From positions 26,775 to 39,454 of the forward strand of contig DCCQ01000072.1 in NCBI GenBank assembly GCA_002314195.1: a stretch of DNA of 12,680 nt, given 5' to 3'. The notes beneath the pieces are model-generated. The model did not search any database. It was given only the letters and a program-made list of their open reading frames with translations, and had not been told where the DNA came from. Within the stretch, counting starts at the first letter, position 1; each line of letters starts with the position of its first letter. Source of the DNA: Bacteroidales bacterium UBA1077. GTDB lineage: Bacteria > Bacteroidota > Bacteroidia > Bacteroidales > UBA932. This document shows positions 1 through 7,175 of this stretch, piece by piece. Both the position numbers and the translations under genes were made by a program.

Positions 1-5
1 TGTTC

Positions 6-40
6 TTTGAGGTGAAAAAATCTTCATTTTCTTCCTCAAA
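6..40. repeat. Stem-loop downstream of ctpA
   Basis: TTTGAGG (6-12) pairs with CCTCAAA (34-40), and GAAAA (14-18) pairs with TTTTC (27-31) further in, giving an interrupted stem around an 8-base loop. It starts about 30 bases past the ctpA stop codon on the minus strand, where a transcript end would be expected. There is no clean T-run after the stem in the direction of ctpA transcription, so it is not a classical intrinsic terminator. It could protect the mRNA 3' end or be chance. No gene can be recognised in bases 1-69, which are AT-rich. Confidence 0.35.
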
Positions 41-69
41 CCTTCAAACAAACAAATCAAAACAGCTTC

Positions 70-1683
70 TTAGATTTCGATAATCGGACTGGCGAGAGCT
101 TTGCGAAGTTGCTCGTCGTAACGGAGGCGAACCTTGATTCCGGCCTCCTGGAAGTGGTAACGGACTGCAATCTCTTCCTCGATGAACGGCACGATCTCGT
201 CCTTTTTGATCTTCAGGAAGGTCTCCTTGTCCATCTCCAACGCTTTCTGGAGGGCGTCAAGCTCCGCTGACATATTCTTTGACAGGCCGTCTTTCTCAAG
301 TTCCTTCTTCATCCGGTCGAAGTAGGTCTTCGCGCTGGAGCGGTAGTCGAAGTCCTTGGTCTTGGCGAACGCCACAAAATCCGCCCAGTCCTTGTCGGCA
401 AGGTGGAAGTCCTCATCCGCACTGGCGTGCGAACGGACATAGTCAAGGACATATTCCTGGATGATTCCTGAATATACGAGTGAATATGTCAGGCGGCTGT
501 AGTCGTGCCCTTCGATGGTGACATCCGGGGTGATGCCGCCGCCGTCGCGTACCGTCCTGCCGTGGGCGGTCTTGAATTCATGTGTCAGGGAATCAGGAAT
601 ATACCCGACGCTGCCGTCATCGTTGCGGTGCGAGTAGTCAATCGCTTGGACGCAACGGCCTGAAGGGGTGTAGTATTTCGCGGTTGTGACTTTCAGCTGG
701 CCGTTGTAAGGCAGAGGTCTGATGCTCTGCACGAGCCCTTTGCCGAAGGTCCTTGTGCCCATTACCGTGGCTCTGTCAAGATCTTGGAGCGCTCCGGTCA
801 CAATCTCGGAGGACGACGCCGAGCCGGAATCCACCATCACTATGATCGGGATCTCCGTGTCGAGCGGTTCCGACGTTGTCTTGTACTTCATCTCAGTGCC
901 TGCGGCCTGCCCTTTCGAGGACACTACCATCGACCCTTTCGGCACGAAAAGCGACACGATGTTGATCGCCTCGCTCATCAGACCACCTCCGTTGCCGCGC
1001 AGGTCGAGAACCAACTTCTTCATTCCCTGTTTCTTGAGTTTAAGGAAAGCGTTGCGCAGCTCCCCGGAGACATTCTCCGTGAATCCGCTCTGGTAGATGT
1101 ACCCCGTCGTGTCGTTGAGCATTCCGGCATATTCAATGTCAGGAAGATGGATTCTCTCGCGGGTCACCACGATCTCCACCAATTCCTTCGAACGCACCTT
1201 CTGTACCTTGAATTTTACTGTGGTGCCCGGTTTGCCCTTCATCCTGTCTGAGCATTCCTGGCTTGTGAGCCCGTGCGTGCTCTGTCCGTCTATCTCCATG
1301 ATCTCGTCGCCGCAGTGAAGTCCGTACTTTTCGGCTGGAGAGCCTTTGTACGGTTCGTTGATGATGACGTTCCCGTCCTTTTCCGGCTTGTAGATGAGCG
1401 CACCGATGCCGCCGTAGGACTTGTTGATCATCATCATCAGATCCTCGTTCTCCTCCTCCGGAATGTAAACCGTGTAAGGGTCAAGACTCTCCAGCATCGC
1501 GTCGATGCCGGCCCTCTCGATCCTGTCCACAGGAAGCGAGTCAACATAAGACCTGTTGAGTTCCTTGAGGATGGAATTCTGTATCTCGGTCCATTTCCCG
1601 AGTTTGAAACTCTGTGACTGTCCGAACGCCGCGGAGCTGACCACTACCGCCAGCGATGCCGCTATCAATGATTTGATTTTCAT
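70..1683 (-). CDS. ctpA: S41 family C-terminal processing peptidase (CtpA/Prc-like)
   Basis: This is an exported serine protease of the tail-specific/C-terminal processing family, expected to act in the periplasm on protein C-termini. The 537-residue product begins with a signal peptide (KIK, then a hydrophobic run, likely cut near A-F-G/Q at residue 21). A PDZ domain covers about 85-180 (GGIGALI; GSPAEKYGLHCGDEIMEIDG). The S41 core follows, with LDLRGNGGG (227-234), the nucleophile motif GSASSSE (Ser290) and TFGKGLVQ (Lys315, Gln319), the Ser/Lys dyad layout of this family. The charged tail (about 420-537) is helical in character. The reading frame stays open upstream to a TTG at 1767, but the ATG at 1683 starts directly at the signal peptide and is preferred. 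It lies 121 bases downstream of thrA on the same strand, with a possible promoter between them. The family assignment is secure; the substrates are unknown. Confidence 0.93.
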   Translation of the reverse strand: MKIKSLIAASLAVVVSSAAFGQSQSFKLGKWTEIQNSILKELNRSYVDSLPVDRIERAGIDAMLESLDPYTVYIPEEENEDLMMMINKSYGGIGALIYKPEKDGNVIINEPYKGSPAEKYGLHCGDEIMEIDGQSTHGLTSQECSDRMKGKPGTTVKFKVQKVRSKELVEIVVTRERIHLPDIEYAGMLNDTTGYIYQSGFTENVSGELRNAFLKLKKQGMKKLVLDLRGNGGGLMSEAINIVSLFVPKGSMVVSSKGQAAGTEMKYKTTSEPLDTEIPIIVMVDSGSASSSEIVTGALQDLDRATVMGTRTFGKGLVQSIRPLPYNGQLKVTTAKYYTPSGRCVQAIDYSHRNDDGSVGYIPDSLTHEFKTAHGRTVRDGGGITPDVTIEGHDYSRLTYSLVYSGIIQEYVLDYVRSHASADEDFHLADKDWADFVAFAKTKDFDYRSSAKTYFDRMKKELEKDGLSKNMSAELDALQKALEMDKETFLKIKKDEIVPFIEEEIAVRYHFQEAGIKVRLRYDEQLRKALASPIIEI

Positions 1684-1772
1684 GTTCTTTGAATATATTC
1701 CTGAATATTCCCGCCCTCCGCTTCTCATGGCGACAGAGCCGAAGCACGAGCGCAACACCCGTGCCAACCCTG

Positions 1773-1780
1773 CAAATTTA
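1773..1780 (-). promoter_or_regulatory. Possible -7 element for ctpA
   Basis: The minus strand reads TAAATTTG, an exact match to the Bacteroidetes -7 consensus TAnnTTTG. Transcription would start near 1766 and leave an untranslated leader of roughly 80 bases before the ctpA ATG. No TTTG is present 19-21 bases upstream, so the -33 part is missing or weak. A start here would lie at or downstream of the alternative TTG start at 1767, which favours the ATG at 1683. Confidence 0.4.
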
Positions 1781-1804
1781 AGTATTTTCCGCTATTCTTT
1801 TGTC

Positions 1805-4354
1805 TTATTGCAATATATCGTTCAAGATTCCGCCCGCGGTCTGGAACGCTCCGGCTCCGGCTCCTTGGATCACAAGCGGAGAAGGGTAGAAGTCGGTTGT
1901 GATGATCGCGGAATTGTCCGTCCCCGCAAGATTGTAAAGAGGGTGTTCCTGTGAGACATCCCTCAGCCCCATACTGCATCTGTAACCGGAATCGCCATCA
2001 GACTCTATGCTTGCGATGAAACGCTGGCGGCAGCCCTTCCCGGCCGCTTCTTTCCAATGTGACGAGAAGGTCTCCTCATTGTCTTCCAACATCTTATAGA
2101 AAGCGTTGACATCTCCGGAGAAGTACTCCGCAGGGAGCACAGGAACGGAGTCCACGTCATTCTCGTCAATCGGGATCCCTGCCTCGCGGGCCATTATGAT
2201 CAGTTTGCGCAGCACGTCCCGTCCGCTGAGGTCAAGCCGTGGGTCCGGTTCGGTGTAGCCAGCTTCCTGGGCGTTCCTCACGACCTGTGCGAACGTGGGT
2301 TCGGAACCGTTTGCCGCCGGACCACCGTTGTAGGTGCTGAATATGTAGTTCATCGTCCCGCTCAGCACGGCTTCTATGCGATGAATCCTGTCGCCGGAGT
2401 TGATGCAGCGCCTGACGGACTCCAAGATAGGGAGGGCCGCCCCGACGGTTGTCTCGTATTTGAGTGACGCACCGGTGGAAAGCGCCGCCGATTTCAGCGC
2501 TGAGTACTGCCTGTAAGGCGCGGAGAAAGTTATCTTGTTGCAGGCGACCACTGAGTACCCACGTCTGAACAGATTGATGTACTTGTAGGAAATGTCGGAG
2601 CTTGCGGTGCAGTCCACGAAGACGGAGTTCTCCATCGACACGCCTGCCAGAGCCTCGAAGTAAGCGTCATCGGCAGCCGATTCACCGCTTTCCAGCAGGT
2701 TTTTGACCTTGTCAATTATCTTGAATGTCGCCTCTGTCGGATTGTGTCCGGATTCTGTAGCCAGATCAAGCCCTTCTGTATTAAGAATATAATGACTACT
2801 GTTGCTTATCCCGATGACATTGACACGCTTGCCAGTCCTCCTCTCGATGCCCTCTCTCTGGGAACTTATGATCCCAAGGAGTGCCTTGCCAACGGTCCCG
2901 AAGCCGGCGATGAACAGATTGACCGCTCTTACCGATGATGTCTCGAAGAATTCCTGATGAATATGCCGCACGGCCGCCGGCGCGTCCTCCGAGGCGACAA
3001 TCACGGACACGTTTCTTTCGGATGATCCCTGCGCGATGGCACGCACCTGCACACTGTGGCGTCCGAGGGCCGAAAGCAGCCTTCCGGTCGTACCGTACTG
3101 GTTCATAATGTCATCCCCGACGAGACAGAGTATGGAATAACCTTTTTCAACTTTCAGAGGATTAAGCTTTCCGAGCGAGATTTCGTAGGCGAAACATTTA
3201 TCGGCCTCTTCTTTGGCTTTGTCGGCGTCGGATTCTGAGACTGCGATGCACATCGTGTGCACTGAAGAGGCTTGAGTGATGAGGATTATGTTGATTCCGC
3301 TGCGGCTGAGAGTCTCGAAGAGCCGACTGGAAAATCCGGGTATCCCGACCATCCCGCTGCCTTCAAGGGAGATGAGTGCGATGTTGTCCGAATTGGATAT
3401 CCCTATGACCTTGTCCTTTCCGCGCGGAGGGTTCTTCTCGATCAATGTTCCTGGTGAGGACGGATTGAACGTGTCTTTGACATAGATTGGAATACCTTGC
3501 GCCACAACTGGTTGAATGGTTGGAGGGTAGATCACTTTCGCCCCGAAATGTGAGAGTTCGAGGGCGGCGCGGTAGGAAATGTTGCGTATGGTCCTTGCCG
3601 ACGGGGCGAGTTTGGGGTTCGCCGTCATCATTCCCGGAACATCTGACCAGATCTCCAGAAGACGCGCGTCGCAGCACACCGCAAGCAGCGAAGCCGTGTA
3701 GTCCGATCCGCCACGGCCAAGTGTCGCTGTCCTGCCAAGGGGGTCGGACGCGACAAATCCAGGAATCACGAACAAGGATATGATCGGATTGGATTCAATC
3801 ATGTCTTTGACATTGGTCTCAGTGGCCTTTGTGTCAACCGCCGGCGCTGAATGTGTGGAGGCCACGTTTTCCGGTAACTCTACCCGTTTGCTGACTCTGA
3901 CGAGCCGGCGTGCGTCCACCCATTTTGTCGAGATGCCGACCGACGCGAGTTTTGCGGCGATGATTCTCGTTGACAAAAGCTCTCCGAACGACATTATCGC
4001 GTCAAGGCTCGTCTGGCTGAGCTCACCCAGAAGGCGAACCCCGTGGATGATGCTTCGCAGTGAGTCGAAATACTCCCGGCATATTCCGGTAAGTTCCTCA
4101 TGCTTTTCCAGGGGCAGCAGTTCCAGGATTATCTCGATATGTCTTTGCTGATATTCGTCAATGATTCTTTTATATTCATCGTTCCCGGATGCGGCGAGAT
4201 GACCGGCCTTGATGAGAGCGTCCGTGAATCCGCCTATAGCCGAGCAGACCAATATTGTACGGTCTCTTTCCACCGCCGAGCTGACGATGTCGGCGACTTT
4301 CCCCATATTTGTGGCATTCGCGACCGAACTGCCACCGAATTTAAGTACCTGCAT
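1805..4354 (-). CDS. thrA: Bifunctional aspartokinase / homoserine dehydrogenase
   Basis: This fused cytoplasmic enzyme phosphorylates aspartate and, after aspartate-semialdehyde dehydrogenase acts, reduces the semialdehyde to homoserine, the branch point to threonine and methionine. The 849 residues show an aspartokinase domain first (KFGGSSVA at 5-12, GRGGSDYTA at 213-221, WSDVPG near 236-241). Paired ACT-type regulatory modules follow (about 315-470; SGINIILITQASS). The homoserine dehydrogenase part has a nucleotide-binding FIAGFGTVGKALL (481-493), ACNKITF (Lys607), a substrate region from GYTEPDPRLDLSG to the LRK lysine (699-717), and a C-terminal GAGAGAFQTAGG. The length is close to the usual 810-850. 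The start MQVLKFGGSS is typical. It sits 15 bases after metX on the same strand, so the two are almost certainly one operon. ACT domains imply feedback by an amino-acid end product, but which one cannot be read from sequence. It could equally be named metL. Confidence 0.95.
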   Translation of the reverse strand: MQVLKFGGSSVANATNMGKVADIVSSAVERDRTILVCSAIGGFTDALIKAGHLAASGNDEYKRIIDEYQQRHIEIILELLPLEKHEELTGICREYFDSLRSIIHGVRLLGELSQTSLDAIMSFGELLSTRIIAAKLASVGISTKWVDARRLVRVSKRVELPENVASTHSAPAVDTKATETNVKDMIESNPIISLFVIPGFVASDPLGRTATLGRGGSDYTASLLAVCCDARLLEIWSDVPGMMTANPKLAPSARTIRNISYRAALELSHFGAKVIYPPTIQPVVAQGIPIYVKDTFNPSSPGTLIEKNPPRGKDKVIGISNSDNIALISLEGSGMVGIPGFSSRLFETLSRSGINIILITQASSVHTMCIAVSESDADKAKEEADKCFAYEISLGKLNPLKVEKGYSILCLVGDDIMNQYGTTGRLLSALGRHSVQVRAIAQGSSERNVSVIVASEDAPAAVRHIHQEFFETSSVRAVNLFIAGFGTVGKALLGIISSQREGIERRTGKRVNVIGISNSSHYILNTEGLDLATESGHNPTEATFKIIDKVKNLLESGESAADDAYFEALAGVSMENSVFVDCTASSDISYKYINLFRRGYSVVACNKITFSAPYRQYSALKSAALSTGASLKYETTVGAALPILESVRRCINSGDRIHRIEAVLSGTMNYIFSTYNGGPAANGSEPTFAQVVRNAQEAGYTEPDPRLDLSGRDVLRKLIIMAREAGIPIDENDVDSVPVLPAEYFSGDVNAFYKMLEDNEETFSSHWKEAAGKGCRQRFIASIESDGDSGYRCSMGLRDVSQEHPLYNLAGTDNSAIITTDFYPSPLVIQGAGAGAFQTAGGILNDILQ

Positions 4355-4369
4355 ATTAATGAATATTTT

Positions 4370-5497
4370 TTATTGTTTGTATTCTTTTTTGTCCGTCTCT
4401 GGCTTTGGCTCTGAAGGGAAGATTCTTCTGATGATCGCACCTATCCGATCATTTTCAAGAAGAAAGCCGTCATGGCCGAATGCCGATGAGATCTCGAAAT
4501 ATTCCGCGTCTGGGATGTGTGAGGTCATTCCCCTCACTTCCTCCGGAGGAAAACAGCCATCGCTGTCGATGCCTATCGCCGTGACCTTTGCACGGATGCC
4601 GGAAAGTGCTTTCGTGACACCTCCTCTGCCTCGGCCGACATTATGGCTGTCAAATGAGAGTGAGAGGGAATAATAGGAGTATGCATCGAAACGGTCAGCG
4701 AGTTTCTTCCCCTGATAACGTTCATAGGAGGCTGCCCGTCCGGCAAAGAGCGTGTCATCATCGGCTTCGGCCTGTGTGGCGTTGTAGCCTGCATAACTGC
4801 GGTAGGAAAGCAGCGCGATTGCCCTGGCCGCCCGCAGTCCGGCCTGTCCGCCCTTGAGAAGCAGGTCTGAATGATTTCCGGTGTTGGTCACTCCGTCCTT
4901 GAGCAGCAGTTCCGGATGCCTGAACGTCGGGTCTGCCTCTATTGCCATCCTTTGTGCCTCCTCCCATGCCGTGAGCCATGGGCTCACCCGGGCTGAAGTG
5001 GCTATAAGCAGCGCCCGTTCAATCACTTCCGGCTCCATCACAAGCCACTCCACAGCCTGGAATCCGCCGATTGAACTGCCGATGAGAAAGTCAATGCGGT
5101 CTATCCCAAGGTGTTTCCGTACTATGATGTTGGCGCGCACGATGTCGCGTATTGTAACCTTCGGGAAATCAAGAAGAAAGCATCTGTCACCGTCAGGTTT
5201 GCGCTCGGAAGGCCCCGACGAGCCGTAGCATGAGCCGAGGACATTGACGCAGACGACAAAGTATTTTTCCGTGTCGATTACCTTTCCGGGGCCGACGATT
5301 CCCGGCCACCAGTCTTCGGCATCGGAATTAGCTGTCAACGCATGGCATATCCACACCACTTTCCGCCCGTCGGCAGCGTTTTTCCAATCATTTTCATTTT
5401 TGACCGGCGATGTGTGAAATGCCATCCTTATCGAGGGCAGCGTGTCGCCGCATTCAAATTCAAACTTGTGATTATGAATATATTCGTGTTTTTGCAT
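4370..5497 (-). CDS. metX: Homoserine O-acetyltransferase (MetX)
   Basis: This alpha/beta-hydrolase-fold acyltransferase makes O-acetylhomoserine from homoserine and acetyl-CoA, the first committed step of methionine synthesis. In its 375 residues are CHALTANSDA (51-60) and WWPGIVGPGK (63-72), part of the family's early conserved block. The nucleophile elbow GSSIGGFQAVEW has Ser142, the acid is in SDGCFPP (Asp313) and the base in GHDGFL (His342), so the catalytic triad is complete. The start fits the family N-terminus (tyrosine-rich strand, then a GDTLPSIRMAFHT block). The stop is 15 bases before thrA, whose product supplies its substrate. The leader upstream is unusually structured. Some MetX-family members use succinyl-CoA instead; acetyl is the default inference and is not proven here. 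Confidence 0.94.
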   Translation of the reverse strand: MQKHEYIHNHKFEFECGDTLPSIRMAFHTSPVKNENDWKNAADGRKVVWICHALTANSDAEDWWPGIVGPGKVIDTEKYFVVCVNVLGSCYGSSGPSERKPDGDRCFLLDFPKVTIRDIVRANIIVRKHLGIDRIDFLIGSSIGGFQAVEWLVMEPEVIERALLIATSARVSPWLTAWEEAQRMAIEADPTFRHPELLLKDGVTNTGNHSDLLLKGGQAGLRAARAIALLSYRSYAGYNATQAEADDDTLFAGRAASYERYQGKKLADRFDAYSYYSLSLSFDSHNVGRGRGGVTKALSGIRAKVTAIGIDSDGCFPPEEVRGMTSHIPDAEYFEISSAFGHDGFLLENDRIGAIIRRIFPSEPKPETDKKEYKQ

Positions 5498-5529
5498 AAC
5501 AGCACATTTTTCTTAATAAATATGATTGC

Positions 5530-5553
5530 GTGCCCACCGGAAACGTGGCGCAC
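5530..5553 (-). promoter_or_regulatory. Bulged hairpin in the metX leader
   Basis: On the plus strand GTGC-CCAC (5530-5537) is complementary to GTGG-c-GCAC (5545-5553), an 8-bp stem with one bulged base and a 7-base loop. In the metX mRNA it would sit about 33 bases before the start codon. With the adjacent hairpin at 5566-5580 it forms a compact two-stem leader, plausibly a cis-acting control of the methionine operon. No T-run follows it, so it is not an intrinsic terminator. Confidence 0.4.
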
Positions 5554-5565
5554 ATAATTTTCTCC

Positions 5566-5580
5566 GTCACTCAAAGTGAC
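5566..5580. promoter_or_regulatory. Perfect 6-bp inverted repeat in the metX leader
   Basis: GTCACT-CAA-AGTGAC is a perfect inverted repeat with a 3-base spacer, 12 bases from the neighbouring hairpin on the metX-distal side. It could be an RNA stem-loop or a DNA operator for a dimeric repressor. The minus-strand octamer TCACTTTG inside it matches the -7 promoter consensus at 7 of 8 positions, so it could also overlap a promoter, though no well-spaced -33 element is present. Confidence 0.35.
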
Positions 5581-5654
5581 ATCGGAATGTTCAATTATTG
5601 ATTTTGGATAATTTTCCGGCCGCACGTCCCGGGCGGTTACGGACAAGAGAAACA

Positions 5655-5675
5655 AATGCAACTTAGCGTTGCATT
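5655..5675. repeat. 8-bp inverted repeat, possible operator
   Basis: AATGCAAC (5655-5662) and GTTGCATT (5668-5675) are perfect reverse complements around the 5-base spacer TTAGC. Its place in a divergent intergenic region and its operator-like dimensions suggest a binding site for a dimeric regulator. It lacks a T-tract on either side, so it is unlikely to be a terminator. Confidence 0.4.
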
Positions 5676-5790
5676 CGCATGGACATCATTGATATGAAGG
5701 ACGTGTTTCTCATTTTGCGCTGCAATGTAGGAGTTTTTTTCCGGATTTCCAAAATCAGTTCCATTTCGTGATTAATTTGAATGCTCGAAA

Positions 5791-5822
5791 TTTGGTAAAA
5801 CAATGCATTCTGCGGATATTTG
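5791..5822 (+). promoter_or_regulatory. Candidate promoter for rdgB
   Basis: TTTG (5791-5794), 20 bases, then GATATTTG (5815-5822) matches the Bacteroidetes arrangement TTTG-N19/21-TAnnTTTG with one mismatch, the first base of the -7 element. Transcription would begin near 5829, about 24 bases before the rdgB ATG at 5853. This start lies after the upstream in-frame ATG at 5820, which supports the choice of 5853. Confidence 0.5.
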
Positions 5823-5852
5823 CAGAAGTGTACAAACAGATTTTCAGACAAC

Positions 5853-6452
5853 ATGACAAAAATAGTTTTCGCGACGGGCAACCAGGGGAAGCTGAGAGAG
5901 GCTTCCGAGATTCTGGGCGAGGAATTTGAGCTGGTTACTCCGGCGGATTTCGGAATCACGGAGGACATCCCGGAGACTGGGGAGACCCTGGAGGAGAACT
6001 CGCTCCAGAAGGCACGCTACATTTACGACAGAAAAGGGTGCGACTGCTTCGCGGACGACACGGGGCTGGAGGTGGACGCGCTGGGAGGTGCTCCTGGAGT
6101 ATATACGGCCCGTTACGCGGGACCTTCCAAAGATTTCAATCTGAATATGGACAAGGTGCTTTCCGAACTCTCCAAGTTGGAGGCGACCGGTCAGAAAATC
6201 AGCCGCAGGGCGCGCTTCCGCAGTGTCGTGACCCTCATCCTGAATGGCGAGGTGCACCGGTTCGAGGGCACGATGGAAGGTTCGATCGCCAGAGAGAAAT
6301 CCGGCAGGGGGGGCTTCGGCTACGACCCGATCTTCATCCCGGATGAATATCCCGGACTCACGGCGGCTGACATCACAGAGGATCAGAAAAACGAGATTTC
6401 GCACCGAGGCAAGGCGCTCCGGGCGATGGCACAGTGGTTCAATAATCGGTAG
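5853..6452 (+). CDS. rdgB: Non-canonical purine NTP pyrophosphatase (RdgB/HAM1 family)
   Basis: This cytoplasmic house-cleaning enzyme hydrolyses dITP, XTP and related deaminated purine nucleotides to the monophosphate and pyrophosphate, keeping them out of DNA and RNA. The 199 residues carry the whole family signature: TGNQGK (8-13), FADDTGLEVDAL (66-77, with the catalytic Asp pair 68/69), ARYAG (86-90), GRGGFGYDPIF (151-161) and SHRGKALRAM (183-192). The length fits the family norm of about 190-205. The frame is open from an ATG at 5820, but that would add 11 unrelated residues, and the ATG at 5853 starts exactly at MTKIVFATGN. recO follows after 47 bases with no obvious promoter of its own, so the two are probably cotranscribed. 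Confidence 0.95.
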   Translation: MTKIVFATGNQGKLREASEILGEEFELVTPADFGITEDIPETGETLEENSLQKARYIYDRKGCDCFADDTGLEVDALGGAPGVYTARYAGPSKDFNLNMDKVLSELSKLEATGQKISRRARFRSVVTLILNGEVHRFEGTMEGSIAREKSGRGGFGYDPIFIPDEYPGLTAADITEDQKNEISHRGKALRAMAQWFNNR

Positions 6453-6499
6453 TTTTTGCGATTGCCAAGTAAGCGGCAACTTATTATAACAGTTACCAA

Positions 6500-7150
6500 A
6501 TGCGCGAAAAGGCTGAACTAATCGTCATCGGCCACACCAAAGTCGGCGAGAATTCCATTGTCCTGCACACCCTCAGCCGGGAATATGGAAGGCGGGGCTT
6601 CCTTGTCAAGGTTGGTCCCAAGACGGCGATGGCTCTTTTCCTGCCCCTGAATATTCTTGAGGCCGAGGTGACGGAGAACCCGAAATCGGATCTGTGGTTC
6701 GCGCGCAACTTTGTCAGTGTCAATCCGCTCGTGGGGATTCGCGGGAATATTCATAAGAACACGATGACCCTTTTTATGAGTGAGGTGCTCTTCCGTGTGA
6801 TAAAGGATCAGACCAACGAGGATGGGTTGACGGACTGGCTGAAGAAGACCATCCTGACGCTGGACACCCTGCAGAGCGACTTCGCCAATTTTCACCTCTG
6901 GTTCCTGCTGGAACTCTGCACCGTACTTGGATTCAATCCTGACACAATCGGTCTCGCGCCATTCTCCGGCAAGCACCTTTGCCACATAAAGTCCCTGTTG
7001 ACCAGCCCTTTCGGCGAGGCGATGCTGCTCCCGTTAAGAGGCTCCGACCGCAATGAGATCGCCGAGTGCATCCTCAATTACATTGAACACCACACCGAGT
7101 CGGCGGTCAATGTCCGTTCGCTCGCGGTGCTCAGGGACATTTACGGTTAG
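6500..7150 (+). CDS. recO: DNA repair protein RecO
   Basis: RecO helps RecR load RecA onto SSB-coated single-stranded DNA in gap repair. The 216-residue product opens with an OB-fold-like N-terminus (AELIVIGHTKVGENSIVLHT followed by GRRGFLVKVGPK, about residues 5-41), the usual RecO beginning. A mostly helical C-terminal part contains LWFLLELCTVLGFNPD (about 134-149), the most recognisable RecO segment. There is no zinc-finger Cys cluster, and it is a little shorter than many RecO proteins (about 230-250). It lies 47 bases after rdgB and its stop is only 25 bases from that of the convergent murB, with no clear terminator between. RecO is a weakly conserved family, so the assignment rests on these blocks and on length. 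Confidence 0.85.
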   Translation: MREKAELIVIGHTKVGENSIVLHTLSREYGRRGFLVKVGPKTAMALFLPLNILEAEVTENPKSDLWFARNFVSVNPLVGIRGNIHKNTMTLFMSEVLFRVIKDQTNEDGLTDWLKKTILTLDTLQSDFANFHLWFLLELCTVLGFNPDTIGLAPFSGKHLCHIKSLLTSPFGEAMLLPLRGSDRNEIAECILNYIEHHTESAVNVRSLAVLRDIYG

Positions 7151-7175
7151 AACTCTGATCCACCGTCAACCGGCC

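Larger units (their letters stand above)
5498..5852. other. Gene-free divergent region between metX and rdgB
   Basis: These 355 AT-rich bases hold no convincing gene. Going from metX outward they contain a bulged hairpin (5530-5553), a perfect 6-bp hairpin (5566-5580), a short inverted repeat TCAAT-T-ATTGA (5591-5601), a GC-rich patch (about 5617-5636), an 8-bp inverted repeat (5655-5675) and a good candidate promoter for rdgB (5791-5822). A faint minus-strand promoter-like pair (TTTG at 5753-5750, then 20 bases, then TACATTGC ending at 5722) would give metX a leader of more than 200 bases, but the -7 match is poor. A 77-codon frame on the minus strand (5428-5661) runs into metX in another frame and looks non-coding. 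No known SAM or cobalamin riboswitch core was recognised. Confidence 0.6.

Noticed and set aside
1684..1767. N-terminal extension of ctpA to a TTG
   Set aside because: It would place 28 residues before a normal signal peptide, and the likely -7 element is immediately upstream of it.
3363..3677. 104-codon frame inside thrA on the same strand
   Set aside because: It is an out-of-frame shadow of the aspartokinase domain, rich in Arg and Ser, with no motif.
5428..5661. 77-codon minus-strand reading frame across the metX leader and start
   Set aside because: It overlaps metX in another frame, resembles no family I know, and is better explained as untranslated leader with hairpins.
5820..5852. 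Upstream in-frame ATG of rdgB
   Set aside because: It would add 11 residues not typical of the family, and the predicted transcription start (about 5829) lies after it.
5498..5852. SAM or cobalamin riboswitch upstream of metX
   Set aside because: I looked for the conserved cores on both strands and did not find them; only uncharacterised stems are present.
5844..6479. 211-codon minus-strand frame opposite rdgB
   Set aside because: It is an antisense shadow of rdgB, which carries all its family motifs; the shadow is rich in Arg/Ser/Val with no recognisable domain.
6461..6482. Small hairpin between rdgB and recO (TTGCC ... GGCAA)
   Set aside because: Five base pairs, no T-run, no sign of a promoter or terminator; likely chance.
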